Shown: positions 1 to 7,801 of the stretch, one piece after another
How the letters are laid out: every line of letters starts with the position of its first letter
How positions within the stretch are numbered: the stretch's first letter is position 1
Assembly (NCBI GenBank): GCA_012518765.1
Contig: JAAYRN010000085.1
Location: 1-8,481, forward strand
Source of the DNA: Bacteroidales bacterium
GTDB taxonomy: Bacteria > Bacteroidota > Bacteroidia > Bacteroidales > WCHB1-69
Length of the DNA stretch: 8,481 nt
Direction of reading: 5' to 3'
The notes under the pieces: generated by a model
Seen by the model: only the letters and a program-made list of their open reading frames with translations
Told to the model about the DNA's origin: nothing
Database searches by the model: none
Program-made: the position numbers and the translations under genes

Positions 1-222
1 ATGAGCAACTCATTTACCAATCAGGTGTTGGCTCAATTAGATTTATGGGAAAACGACTATGATACAGGAGTTTATCGCTTATCAAAAGTATTAGACGAAG
101 AAGTGGCACGCCTGCATTTAGAAAAAATTGGGGTGAAATTAACCCGCCTAACTCAAGAGCAAGCCGACTATATAGGAGTAAATGTAGATGGTCCTTATAA
201 ACCAGAACACTACAGGTATTAA
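1..222 (+). CDS. ahcY: S-adenosylhomocysteine hydrolase, C-terminal fragment (5' end outside window)
   Basis: This is the last 73 codons of adenosylhomocysteinase, the cytosolic NAD-dependent enzyme that splits S-adenosylhomocysteine into adenosine and homocysteine and so clears the by-product of SAM-dependent methylation. The peptide begins with the family motif MSNSFTNQVLAQ. It continues through the conserved VARLHLEKIGVKLT and LTQEQADYIGV segments and ends in the nearly invariant GPYKPEHYRY tail. In known structures the Lys and Tyr of that tail reach into the NAD site of the neighbouring subunit. The ATG at position 1 encodes an internal Met, not the real start, since family members are usually 430-470 residues. 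The fragment is intact to its TAA stop. A hairpin followed by a T run lies 16 bases downstream, so the transcript probably ends there. The following tamB gene shows no functional link. Confidence 0.97.
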   Translation: MSNSFTNQVLAQLDLWENDYDTGVYRLSKVLDEEVARLHLEKIGVKLTRLTQEQADYIGVNVDGPYKPEHYRY

Positions 223-237
223 TCTAAAATTACATTC

Positions 238-262
238 AAGGTAACTTTTTGTTACTTTTTTT
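238..262 (+). terminator. Probable intrinsic terminator after ahcY
   Basis: An 8-bp stem pairs AAGGTAAC (238-245) with GTTACTTT (251-258), with one G-U pair and a TTTTT loop. It runs into seven consecutive T bases (256-262). The stem is AT-rich, so termination may be only partial, and some ahcY transcripts could read into tamB. Confidence 0.55.
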
Positions 263-265
263 CGT

Positions 266-296
266 TATATATAAGTATTAATGTAACTTATATATA
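266..296. repeat. Perfect 11-bp inverted repeat in the tamB leader
   Basis: TATATATAAGT (266-276) is the exact reverse complement of ACTTATATATA (286-296), with a 9-base spacer. The right arm ends three bases before the TTG taken as the tamB start. In RNA it could form a hairpin covering the translation-initiation region; in DNA it could be an operator or simply a promoter-like AT-rich tract. No clear TAnnTTTG -7 element is visible here, so the tamB promoter is not identified. Confidence 0.6.
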
Positions 297-299
297 TCA

Positions 300-3200
300 T
301 TGATTAAACGTATTATCAACATATTACTTAAATGCCTACTTTGGACAACCCTGTCTATAGTAGGTTTATTGTTGATAATAATCCTTGTATTTACCATTCC
401 TTCGGTGCAAACTTACATGGCTCATAAGGCTGCTGATTATTTATCCAAAGAAATGCAAACGGAAGTTTCTATCGATAAACTCAACCTAAATTGGGACTTA
501 AATTTGGTGGTCGAAAATCTGATTCTCAAAGACCAACACGGAAATAAACTTATCGCAGCTTGTTATGCAACATGCGACATACCCAAATACGATAAAATAA
601 GCCACCAACTAAGCATCCCAAACATTTATGCAGAAGATGCAGAAGTACTTATTGCCAAATACATAGAAGAAGAAAATATAAACATTCAATTTTTTGTCGA
701 TTATGTTAAACCTAAAAAGAAACCTAAAAGAAGCATACGAATTTCGTTACAAAACCTCCACCTAAAACAAGGTAAATTCACTTTTTATAACGAAGAAGAT
801 GCTGATACAAATGTGGATGGACACTGGAATTACAGTAACATTGTAATTGATAGCATTTATACAAAAATGGATGAGCTACTCATCATTGGCGACAGTTTAA
901 ACTTTAAAATCAGGGAATTAAGCTGTAAAGAACGTTCTGGATTTACCATAAACACACTCAAAGGACATCTTCGTATAAGCAGCACTGGATTGTATTGCTT
1001 AAACACAACATTCACTACACCAAATCAATCGGATATAAAAGTTGACTTTGGATTCAAATACAACACCTATTCGGATTTTTCGGATTTTAACCATAAAATC
1101 ATATTCGACAGCAAACTACACCCCTCTACCCTATCTTTGTTAGACCTCGTTTATTTCGTTCCTGTTTTCAAAGGAATGGACGAAATTGTAAACGTAGAAT
1201 CCAAACAGGTAAGTGGTTCTTTATTTGAATTAAATGTCGAAAACATCCTCTTAACAGTTGACAAAAACAACTATCTTTCGGGAGGTGTAAAATTATTAGG
1301 ACTGCCCTACATAGAATCCACCATCATTGCCGCTAAGATTAATCATTTACAAGTAGAACCCTCTGTAATAGAGAAAATAAACCTACCCAACGAAAAAAAC
1401 ATATTGCTCCCAAAGATAGCAAAAAACATAAAATGGTTGGAAGTAGAAGGCGATTATACGGGTTATTATTACGATTTTAACGCCAAGCTAAATTTCAAAA
1501 CCTCCTTGGGAAATGGAAGCATAAAAAACTTTGAGTTTGAATACGATACAAACCAAATAATATATAGTGGAGATTTTGAAGTGGAAAACGTTGAATTAGG
1601 ACAGCTTGTTGATTACGAAGATGTTGGAAAAATTTCAGCTACTGGAAAAATATATGCCAACAACTTAAATATTGACACCGGACATATAGAAATAAAATCA
1701 ATAGAATACAGAAACACATCCATAAAAGACATAGAAATAAGTGGAGATTTACACAACAACGAATTATCGTTCAGCTTTATAAGTCCCGATGAAAATATAA
1801 AAGCAAATATAAATGGATTGATAAACTTCAATTCCTTAGAAAATGAATACACGTTTATAGCCAATATAGACACCTTTAATTTCAGCAATTTCAATCTTTA
1901 CAGAAACGATTCCAATGTAAGGGTAAATATAAATAGCATTATTGCTAATTTTCAAGGAAATACACTCAACAACATGGTAGGCAAAATCAATATATCAGAC
2001 GCTACCTATTATGAGAACAATTCCGTATATCCATTGGGAAATATCAAATTAAACGTAAACATAGACCAAGAGCAAAACAAAAATATTGTCCTATCGTCCA
2101 AATCTTTAAACATTAAAACCAAGGGAAAATTTGTATATGAAGAAATGATTCCCATGTTACAAAACGGACTTACCAACTACCTACCCCATGCCCTAAAAGA
2201 AACCGAAAAGAAAGTATCCGATAAAAGTCAACACATAGATATTCAATTAAATATGAGCGATGATATTTCTCTTTTTGAATGTTTGTTTCCAGCTGTAGTA
2301 CTCAAAAAAGGAATTGACATTCACACTCATTACAATAAATCGGATCATAATTTCAGACTATCAGCCAACATTCCCTCATTATTGGTCAAAGGTCAATTGT
2401 GTGAAAACATTTATGTTCAATCTCATAACATAGAAAACTCCATTTTACTTACTGCCTCATGCAGTGCATTTTGGATAGCAAACGACACCCTGCCTTTGCT
2501 CAGCAACATAGAATTAAACACACACACAAAAAAAGACACCATTGTTTATTATGCTAAATCAGAAGACTTGTACAACAGAACGTTAAAAGATATTTTTCTT
2601 CAAGGAAATTTTGGTTTTACATCTCCCCTTGAGTATTTTATACAAGTAAACAAAGGAGCAATTCTCATCGATACTTCCACTTATGTTTTTGATTCTTTCA
2701 ACCATATAAGTATCAATAAAGATAGTATTTACGTGAAAAACATGGGATTAACTTCTAAAAACAAACGCTTACGTTTGCTTGGCTCCTTATCATCCAAACA
2801 CCAAACCAAATTGGATTTAAAGTTTAATAAAATCAACTTAAAAGATTTTGATTTAATCTTTAAAAAATATCTCATTGCATTGGGCGGACAAGCAACAGGC
2901 ACAGCCTCTATCGTAAGCAATTCCTATGGTTATAATATCATTAGCGATGTTGATGTTCAACATTTTAGCTTCAACAATGTTCTTTTAGGAGAATTTAAAG
3001 GACATACAGCTTGGCAAAATGAAAATAAAAAACTCTGGATATCTGCCTTCATCATCCCCGATGAAATGGAATCACAAGACCTAACCATAGACGTAAGCGG
3101 ATACTTTGACCCCATCGAAAAACACATTGATTTAAACGGACATATACAAGAATTTAACATAAAAACATTAGAACCTTACACCCATTTTTTTGCCAATAAA

Positions 3201-4760
3201 GTAGAGGGTATAGGAACTGGATTTTTGAGTTTTAAAGGACCTATCAAGACAGCCAAACTAAGGGGAAATATACATTTAACAGGCGGAGAACTCGGCATTG
3301 ATATTTTAAAAACAGAATATAAAATAAATCAATGCAACATAGAATTTGTCGACACTGGGTTTATTTTCAATAACATCACATTTAAAGATAGTTACAACAA
3401 TCAAGGCACCATCAATGGAATTATTACCCACTACCGACTTCAAGATTGGGGTGTAGACCTAAATATAAACGCTAACAATATCTTAGGACTAAATACCACC
3501 TACCAAGACAACAGTTTATTTTATGGTAAGGCTTTTGGTTCCGGCGAAGTAAATATCAAAATGGACGAAGGTGTTACGTGGATAACATCCAATATTAAAA
3601 CCGAAAAAAACACCTCCATTACCGTCAATATGGATTGGAGTAAGTCGGTTAATGAAAACAAATTCATTATATTTGAAAAAGAAATAGAAAAAGACACCCT
3701 CATCGATACCTTAGATTATGTAAAACCTCACAGCTCCAAAATGGGAATATCGCTAAATATAATAGCCACACCCGAAGCCAATATACGCGTTGAATTAGAC
3801 CCCTCCATAGGAGGAGTTCTAAGCGGAAATGGCAACGGATCAATTCGTTTCGACCTCACACCCGACAATAAATTTGAAATGTATGGAAGCTACATACTCA
3901 ATAGCGGTAGTTTTGAATTAAATTTGGGAGACATACTTGCCCGTAATTTTAAACTCGAAAAAGGAGGAAGTGTAAGTTGGAATGGCAATCCTTCAGAAGG
4001 TGTAGTAAATGTAAAAGCAAGCTATCCAACCAGAGTGTCTATCAGCGAATTATTAGAAGAAACTGAAACAAGCAACGGCTATAAATCCATTCCCGTAAGT
4101 AGTATTTTGTATTTGAATGGAAATATTTTAAATCCAGAATTTAATTTTGGATTGGAATTAACCGATGTTGACGAAAACATCAAAACTCTTGTGTATAACG
4201 CCATTGATACATCAGATCGAGAACAAATGGTTAGCCAAACCTTTTCCATGCTCTTGTTAGGACGATTTGAATCAGCATCTGTAAACACCGTAAACACAGG
4301 AACTTTTGTAAGCGGATTGGGATACTCACTTAGCGACATGGCTTCTCATTATTTAAACAAATGGGTATCAACACTTACTGATAAAATAAACTTGGGATTT
4401 TCATACAGACCCGGCGATGGGTCTACAGTTACCGACAACTATAACGTTCAAGCCTCTACCAACCTATTTGACGACAGGCTAAGCATACAGGGCAGTGTAA
4501 ATATTTCAGACAATCCCAACGAAACCGCAGCCGAAGGAAACATTGCAGGCGATTTTATAGTCGAATACAAATTAACCAAAGATGGTGCTTTGAAAATCAA
4601 AGCCTTTCGAGTATCGACCAACTATTACGATAATATAATTATTCAACAAACAGAACTTTATTCACAGGGCTTAGGTCTTTCCTACACCATAAACTTCAAT
4701 AAATTAAAAGATTTATTTATCTCGAAAAAAAAAGCAAGAAAAACAGCCCTAATCTTCTGA
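300..4760 (+). CDS. tamB: TamB-like translocation and assembly module protein (AsmA/DUF490 family)
   Basis: A very large (1486 aa) inner-membrane-anchored periplasmic protein of the TamB family. These proteins act in outer-membrane biogenesis: they assist insertion of some outer-membrane proteins and, by current models of this bridge-like family, carry phospholipid between membranes. Residues about 9-33 form one N-terminal transmembrane helix. The motif PSVQTYMAHKAADYLSKE follows, typical of AsmA/TamB N-termini. Then comes a long region of alternating beta-strand repeats and few cysteines. From about residue 1148 to 1470 lies the conserved C-terminal TamB domain, with recognisable segments such as NGNGSIRFDLTPDNKFEMYG, LNLGDILARNF and QTFSMLLLGRF. 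No ATG lies near the N-terminus: the in-frame stop is at 279-281, an ATG at 281 is out of frame, and the next in-frame Met (residue 40) would remove the membrane anchor. TTG at 300 is therefore the best start. The 3' end overlaps the convergent channel gene by 12 bp. No tamA is adjacent. Confidence 0.93.
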   Translation: MIKRIINILLKCLLWTTLSIVGLLLIIILVFTIPSVQTYMAHKAADYLSKEMQTEVSIDKLNLNWDLNLVVENLILKDQHGNKLIAACYATCDIPKYDKISHQLSIPNIYAEDAEVLIAKYIEEENINIQFFVDYVKPKKKPKRSIRISLQNLHLKQGKFTFYNEEDADTNVDGHWNYSNIVIDSIYTKMDELLIIGDSLNFKIRELSCKERSGFTINTLKGHLRISSTGLYCLNTTFTTPNQSDIKVDFGFKYNTYSDFSDFNHKIIFDSKLHPSTLSLLDLVYFVPVFKGMDEIVNVESKQVSGSLFELNVENILLTVDKNNYLSGGVKLLGLPYIESTIIAAKINHLQVEPSVIEKINLPNEKNILLPKIAKNIKWLEVEGDYTGYYYDFNAKLNFKTSLGNGSIKNFEFEYDTNQIIYSGDFEVENVELGQLVDYEDVGKISATGKIYANNLNIDTGHIEIKSIEYRNTSIKDIEISGDLHNNELSFSFISPDENIKANINGLINFNSLENEYTFIANIDTFNFSNFNLYRNDSNVRVNINSIIANFQGNTLNNMVGKINISDATYYENNSVYPLGNIKLNVNIDQEQNKNIVLSSKSLNIKTKGKFVYEEMIPMLQNGLTNYLPHALKETEKKVSDKSQHIDIQLNMSDDISLFECLFPAVVLKKGIDIHTHYNKSDHNFRLSANIPSLLVKGQLCENIYVQSHNIENSILLTASCSAFWIANDTLPLLSNIELNTHTKKDTIVYYAKSEDLYNRTLKDIFLQGNFGFTSPLEYFIQVNKGAILIDTSTYVFDSFNHISINKDSIYVKNMGLTSKNKRLRLLGSLSSKHQTKLDLKFNKINLKDFDLIFKKYLIALGGQATGTASIVSNSYGYNIISDVDVQHFSFNNVLLGEFKGHTAWQNENKKLWISAFIIPDEMESQDLTIDVSGYFDPIEKHIDLNGHIQEFNIKTLEPYTHFFANKVEGIGTGFLSFKGPIKTAKLRGNIHLTGGELGIDILKTEYKINQCNIEFVDTGFIFNNITFKDSYNNQGTINGIITHYRLQDWGVDLNINANNILGLNTTYQDNSLFYGKAFGSGEVNIKMDEGVTWITSNIKTEKNTSITVNMDWSKSVNENKFIIFEKEIEKDTLIDTLDYVKPHSSKMGISLNIIATPEANIRVELDPSIGGVLSGNGNGSIRFDLTPDNKFEMYGSYILNSGSFELNLGDILARNFKLEKGGSVSWNGNPSEGVVNVKASYPTRVSISELLEETETSNGYKSIPVSSILYLNGNILNPEFNFGLELTDVDENIKTLVYNAIDTSDREQMVSQTFSMLLLGRFESASVNTVNTGTFVSGLGYSLSDMASHYLNKWVSTLTDKINLGFSYRPGDGSTVTDNYNVQASTNLFDDRLSIQGSVNISDNPNETAAEGNIAGDFIVEYKLTKDGALKIKAFRVSTNYYDNIIIQQTELYSQGLGLSYTINFNKLKDLFISKKKARKTALIF

Positions 4761-6524
4761 TATTTCTTCCACTATCTCCCTATATTCCGTATACACATTG
4801 GCACGAGAAATAAAGCCGTAATACCTCCCATTGTCGTCTATAACAGGCATATTATAGTATCCTGTTCTTTTGAATTTAACCACAACAGACATCATGGATT
4901 CTTTGGGATTTATAGAGCATTCGGGTGTATATAAATAATCCTGTATAGGCGTATTATGGTATTCTTCATGAAAAATAAACTTCCTTACATCGTCAAGTAA
5001 AACAACTCCAAAAAACACTTTATCTTCATCGACAACAGGAAAAACATTTCTATTTGATTCTTCTATCAATACGGTCAAATCTTTCAAAGTAGCTTTGGGT
5101 GTAATGGTTTTAAAATCATCCTCCAACATCGACATTACGTCTATTTTACTCAAAGCATGTTTATTCTTGTCGTGGGTAATTAAATTCCCTTGCTTGGCTA
5201 AAGATTTTGTATAAATGGAGTATTTCTCAAAAGGTAAAAACACAATATAAGAAACAACAGTAGTTATAATCAGGGGTATAAATAGTTGATGTCCACCCGA
5301 TATATCTGCTATTAAAAAAATAGCCGTCAGGGGAGCTTTCATTACACTACCCATAAGAGCAGCCATACCCGCTAAGGTAAAATGAATAACGGAAAGATTA
5401 AAATCCAAAAACATATTCAAACAAGAAACCAAGAAAAATCCAGCAATGGCACCCAAAAACAACAAAGGAGCAAAAACACCACCTATTCCACCCGCTGCGT
5501 TGGTAAATCCTGTTGCAAAAGGCTTAAAAATCAACAAACCAAACAAAAACAAAACAAAAGTTATCTTGTTGTATTTATAGTAATAAAAAGGACTATTGAC
5601 AAACAAATTGTTACTTGCTCCCTTCAGTATATTTACCACACTATCGTAACCTTCACCGTAAAAAGAAGGAAACACAAAAATCAACACACTCAAAGACAAT
5701 CCTCCTATCAACACCTTTTTCCACTGCTTAGATATAACTGAAAATTTACGTTCAATAAAATGTGTTACTCGCATAAAATATAAAGATAAAACTCCTGAAA
5801 ACAAACCCAATACTATAAAAAACGGCATACTCCACATTTCAAAATCCAACACTTTAATTTCTTGAAACATCACATTTTTGCCCAAAAATAAGTACGACAA
5901 AGAAGTACCTGTTACAGACGAAATCAACAACGGCAACAAAGAAGATGTAGTTAAATCTAACATTAACACTTCTATTGCAAAAACAATAGCTGCTATGGGT
6001 GCATTAAAAATAGCTGCTATGGCTCCCGTTGAGCCACAAGCAGTTAATAATATTACCGACTTACTTTTTAAGTTAAAAAAAGAACCTAATTGCGAACCTA
6101 TAGCCGAACCCGTCAACGTAATGGGTGCCTCCAACCCTACCGACCCCCCAAAACCCACCGTAAGCGTACTCGTAATAATAGACGAATAAGTGTGGTGTAA
6201 TTTTAATCTTCCATTTTTTTTCGAAATAGCATACAACACCTTGGTTACTCCGTGGCTTAAATCATCTTTTATAAAAAAACGAATGACTAAAACAGTCAAC
6301 GTAATACCTATGATGGGAAATGCTAAGTATAAATAATTAAATTCAGTCTCAGGAAAAGCATGCTGTAAAACACTATGGGTAAAGTGAACGGCATTTTTCA
6401 ATACAATAGCAGCCATGGCACCTATACTGCCGACAAAAACACTCAACCACAAAATTGTATTTTGTTCCGACAGTTGCAATACCTGCCAGTTTCTTAATCT
6501 ATCTTGAAGTTTTTTACATCTCAT
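4749..6524 (-). CDS. ClC-family chloride channel/transporter with tandem C-terminal CBS domains
   Basis: A 591-residue polytopic inner-membrane protein of the voltage-gated chloride channel (ClC) family. The start is ATG at 6524; an upstream TTG at 6551 would add nine residues inside the preceding gene and is less likely. Family motifs, numbered from this ATG, are GSVGLEAP at 127-134 with the gating glutamate Glu132, FNAPIAAIVFAIEV near 173-186, and GGVFAPLLFLGA at 348-359. About residues 464-518 and 525-584 form two CBS domains, which in relatives bind adenine nucleotides and tune transport. By alignment to E. coli ClC-ec1, the inner proton glutamate (Glu203) is Val186, as in true channels. 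The anion-site Tyr445 corresponds to His412 and Ser107 to His91. This leaves Cl-/H+ exchange, passive Cl- conduction or another anion open. The gene overlaps the upstream lipoprotein by 11 bp and converges on tamB; no hairpin terminator is visible. Confidence 0.93.
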   Translation of the reverse strand: MRCKKLQDRLRNWQVLQLSEQNTILWLSVFVGSIGAMAAIVLKNAVHFTHSVLQHAFPETEFNYLYLAFPIIGITLTVLVIRFFIKDDLSHGVTKVLYAISKKNGRLKLHHTYSSIITSTLTVGFGGSVGLEAPITLTGSAIGSQLGSFFNLKSKSVILLTACGSTGAIAAIFNAPIAAIVFAIEVLMLDLTTSSLLPLLISSVTGTSLSYLFLGKNVMFQEIKVLDFEMWSMPFFIVLGLFSGVLSLYFMRVTHFIERKFSVISKQWKKVLIGGLSLSVLIFVFPSFYGEGYDSVVNILKGASNNLFVNSPFYYYKYNKITFVLFLFGLLIFKPFATGFTNAAGGIGGVFAPLLFLGAIAGFFLVSCLNMFLDFNLSVIHFTLAGMAALMGSVMKAPLTAIFLIADISGGHQLFIPLIITTVVSYIVFLPFEKYSIYTKSLAKQGNLITHDKNKHALSKIDVMSMLEDDFKTITPKATLKDLTVLIEESNRNVFPVVDEDKVFFGVVLLDDVRKFIFHEEYHNTPIQDYLYTPECSINPKESMMSVVVKFKRTGYYNMPVIDDNGRYYGFISRANVYTEYREIVEEISED

Positions 6525-6948
6525 AATCTTGTAACGAATAAAGTAAAGCAAATACTATTTTCCATTTAACCTGATTTTCATCAACAAACGACACTTGAAG
6601 CTCATTTGATTTAAACTTTTCGATGGTATACTCTCGTGCTATATCGTAGTACCTATCGCTAAAAGAAACCGTTAAAATATCATTCTTTTTATCAATCGAC
6701 CATTTTCCGCTGGTTTCGTAAATAGTTGCATTAATTTGATACTTAATGATAACTATTTTAGACTGATAAAACGTCCAAGAACTTAAATAATTTTCAACCT
6801 CACTGGGGCTTTCATTAGTTATAATAACATTATTTTTCAACACCTTAGACACTTGCCACTGCCCTCTTATCCTATCCTCAGGCTTGGTGCATCCGAAGAG
6901 CAAAATAAGGTTTATAAATATTAAAAATACGATATGTTTTCTGTGCAT
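6514..6948 (-). CDS. Small lipoprotein, lipocalin-like fold suspected, coupled to the ClC gene
   Basis: A 144-residue predicted lipoprotein. A basic start (MHRKH) and a hydrophobic stretch at residues 6-18 lead to the lipobox LFGC, with the lipidated Cys at 20. Thr21-Lys22 follow rather than Asp, which fits outer-membrane sorting in diderms. The mature part starts IRGQWQVSKV (27-36) and later has GKWSIDKKNDILTVSF. The G-x-W start and alternating strands resemble the small lipocalin-like lipoproteins common in Bacteroidota, but I cannot assign a specific family or ligand. Its stop codon lies 11 bp inside the downstream ClC gene (6514-6524), so the two are almost certainly one transcript and probably translationally coupled. 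A TAnnTTTG element lies about 47-54 bases upstream of the start. A role as a periplasmic or outer-membrane partner of the channel is inference only. Confidence 0.8.
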   Translation of the reverse strand: MHRKHIVFLIFINLILLFGCTKPEDRIRGQWQVSKVLKNNVIITNESPSEVENYLSSWTFYQSKIVIIKYQINATIYETSGKWSIDKKNDILTVSFSDRYYDIAREYTIEKFKSNELQVSFVDENQVKWKIVFALLYSLQDYEM

Positions 6949-6950
6949 GC

Positions 6951-6978
6951 TTGTACTTTATTTCAATGGCTATTTTTG
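6951..6978 (+). promoter_or_regulatory. Candidate Bacteroidota promoter for tsaC
   Basis: TATTTTTG at 6971-6978 matches the Bacteroidota -7 consensus TAnnTTTG. TTG at 6951-6953 sits 17 bases upstream, as expected for the -33 element. A start about 6 bases downstream would give a leader near 115 nt for tsaC. A weaker -7-like TAATTTAG at 7073-7080, with one mismatch, is a closer alternative. TGGCT and AGCCA (6967-6971 and 6980-6984) form a small dyad around the element. Confidence 0.45.
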
Positions 6979-6994
6979 CAGCCAATTTTGGAAA

Positions 6995-7002
6995 CAAAAA
7001 TA
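6995..7002 (-). promoter_or_regulatory. Candidate -7 element for the lipoprotein-ClC operon
   Basis: Read on the minus strand, 7002 to 6995 is TATTTTTG, a full match to TAnnTTTG. Transcription would begin near 6989 and give a leader of about 40 nt before the lipoprotein ATG. No TTG -33 element is visible at the usual distance, so this rests on the -7 match and position alone. Confidence 0.45.
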
Positions 7003-7101
7003 CATTAAATATATACATAAAATTGAGTTTTCTAATAAATACATACAACTTTTTAGTAAAATATACGTATACTAATTTAGCAATCATTATATTTACATCC
7101 A

Positions 7102-7671
7102 ATGGATATCAATCAAGAAGTCATCAACGCCTGTTCTGTTTTAGCCAAAGGAGGCACTATATTATACCCCACCGACTCGATATGGGGATTGGGTTGCGAT
7201 GCAAGCAATCAAGCTGCGGTAAATAAAATTATTCAAATCAAAAAAAGATCCATAGAAAAAAGCATGCTGATTTTGATAGATAAAGCCGAAAAAATAGAAA
7301 AATATGTAAATAACATACCCGTAATTGCTTGGGATTTAATGAAAGAAACAAGCAGACCTACCACCTTTATTTATTACAACGTAAAAAATTTACCCAAAAA
7401 TTTAATCGCCTCCGATGGCTCCATAGGAATACGGGTTACGAAAAGCGATTTTTGCCAAAGACTCATACGACTGTTGGGGAATCCCATAGTTTCTACCTCT
7501 GCCAATTTATCCGGATTTGCACCCGCACTAATATTCAACGATATACAAAAAGAAATTATCAGTCAAGTCGACTATGTAGTAGACCCCAACATAGCCGTAG
7601 TTACCGATAGCAAACCATCTACCATTATTCGATTCAAAGACGACTATTCATTTGAAATACTAAGAGATTAA
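7102..7671 (+). CDS. tsaC: L-threonylcarbamoyladenylate synthase (Sua5/YciO/YrdC family)
   Basis: A 189-residue cytosolic enzyme that makes threonylcarbamoyl-AMP from threonine, bicarbonate and ATP. This is the first step of the t6A37 modification of ANN-decoding tRNAs, with TsaB, TsaD and TsaE finishing the transfer. Visible family motifs are GGTILYPTDSIWGLGCDA (residues 17-34), the Lys-Arg pair in IKKRSIEKSM (46-55), SIGIRV (107-112), STSANLSG (131-138) and PSTII (172-176). The length fits the short TsaC/YrdC form without the extra Sua5 C-terminal domain. The usual KxRP-type proline is Ser50, which I judge a tolerated variant. The ATG at 7102 directly precedes the conserved domain, so the start is secure. 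The gene is divergent from the lipoprotein-ClC pair. No terminator is seen before gcvH. Confidence 0.94.
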   Translation: MDINQEVINACSVLAKGGTILYPTDSIWGLGCDASNQAAVNKIIQIKKRSIEKSMLILIDKAEKIEKYVNNIPVIAWDLMKETSRPTTFIYYNVKNLPKNLIASDGSIGIRVTKSDFCQRLIRLLGNPIVSTSANLSGFAPALIFNDIQKEIISQVDYVVDPNIAVVTDSKPSTIIRFKDDYSFEILRD

Positions 7672-7801
7672 AAACAAGAAAGCACCCTATAAACCAACAC
7701 CTTAAATATATTTTTAATATTATTTAAAAAAACATTCTACACATTGTTTTTTTGTGTATTTTTGCAACACTTTTAATTATCAAAAATAAAACATTTCAAA
7801 A
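7672..7801. other. Intergenic AT-rich spacer between tsaC and gcvH
   Basis: A 130-bp gap. It holds a 7-bp inverted repeat (TTAAATA 7702-7708, TATTTAA 7721-7727) followed by an A run, not a T run, so it does not look like a terminator for tsaC. The AT tract may act as an upstream element for the gcvH promoter. No gene is visible in it. Confidence 0.4.
7757..7764 (+). promoter_or_regulatory. -7 promoter element of gcvH
   Basis: TATTTTTG is a full match to the Bacteroidota TAnnTTTG consensus. It lies 37 bases before the gcvH ATG, implying a leader of about 30 nt. No TTG is present 17-23 bases upstream, which is not unusual for such promoters. The AT-rich tract at 7702-7732 lies just above. Confidence 0.6.

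Noticed and set aside
1613..4339. Several minus-strand open frames of 60-93 codons within tamB
   Set aside because: They lie opposite a continuous, well-supported 1486-codon gene and their translations show no family pattern or promoter.
5382..6189. Open plus-strand frames at 5382-5741 and 5878-6189 inside the ClC gene
   Set aside because: They are antisense to strongly conserved ClC motifs, have lysine/glutamine-rich low-complexity translations and no recognisable domain. They are shadows of the minus-strand gene.
6525..6551. TTG at 6551 as the ClC start, adding nine residues
   Set aside because: The ATG at 6524 fits the basic N-terminus and the coupled overlap with the lipoprotein stop; the extension has no support.
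7062..7071. Perfect 10-bp palindrome TATACGTATA upstream of tsaC
   Set aside because: It is short, AT-rich and not extended by flanking symmetry. There is no regulator nearby to support an operator.
6878..7226. Overlapping small frames on both strands at 6878-7102, 6884-7075 and 6951-7226
   Set aside because: Their composition is AT-rich intergenic (Ile/Tyr/Lys/Phe runs), and they overlap the lipoprotein start and tsaC in other frames. The region is better explained by promoters.
7102..7671. Possible loss of function in TsaC because Ser replaces the usual proline after the Lys-Arg pair
   Set aside because: All other nucleotide-binding motifs are intact and similar proline-free variants are, as far as I recall, seen in Bacteroidota homologs. 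The gene looks functional.
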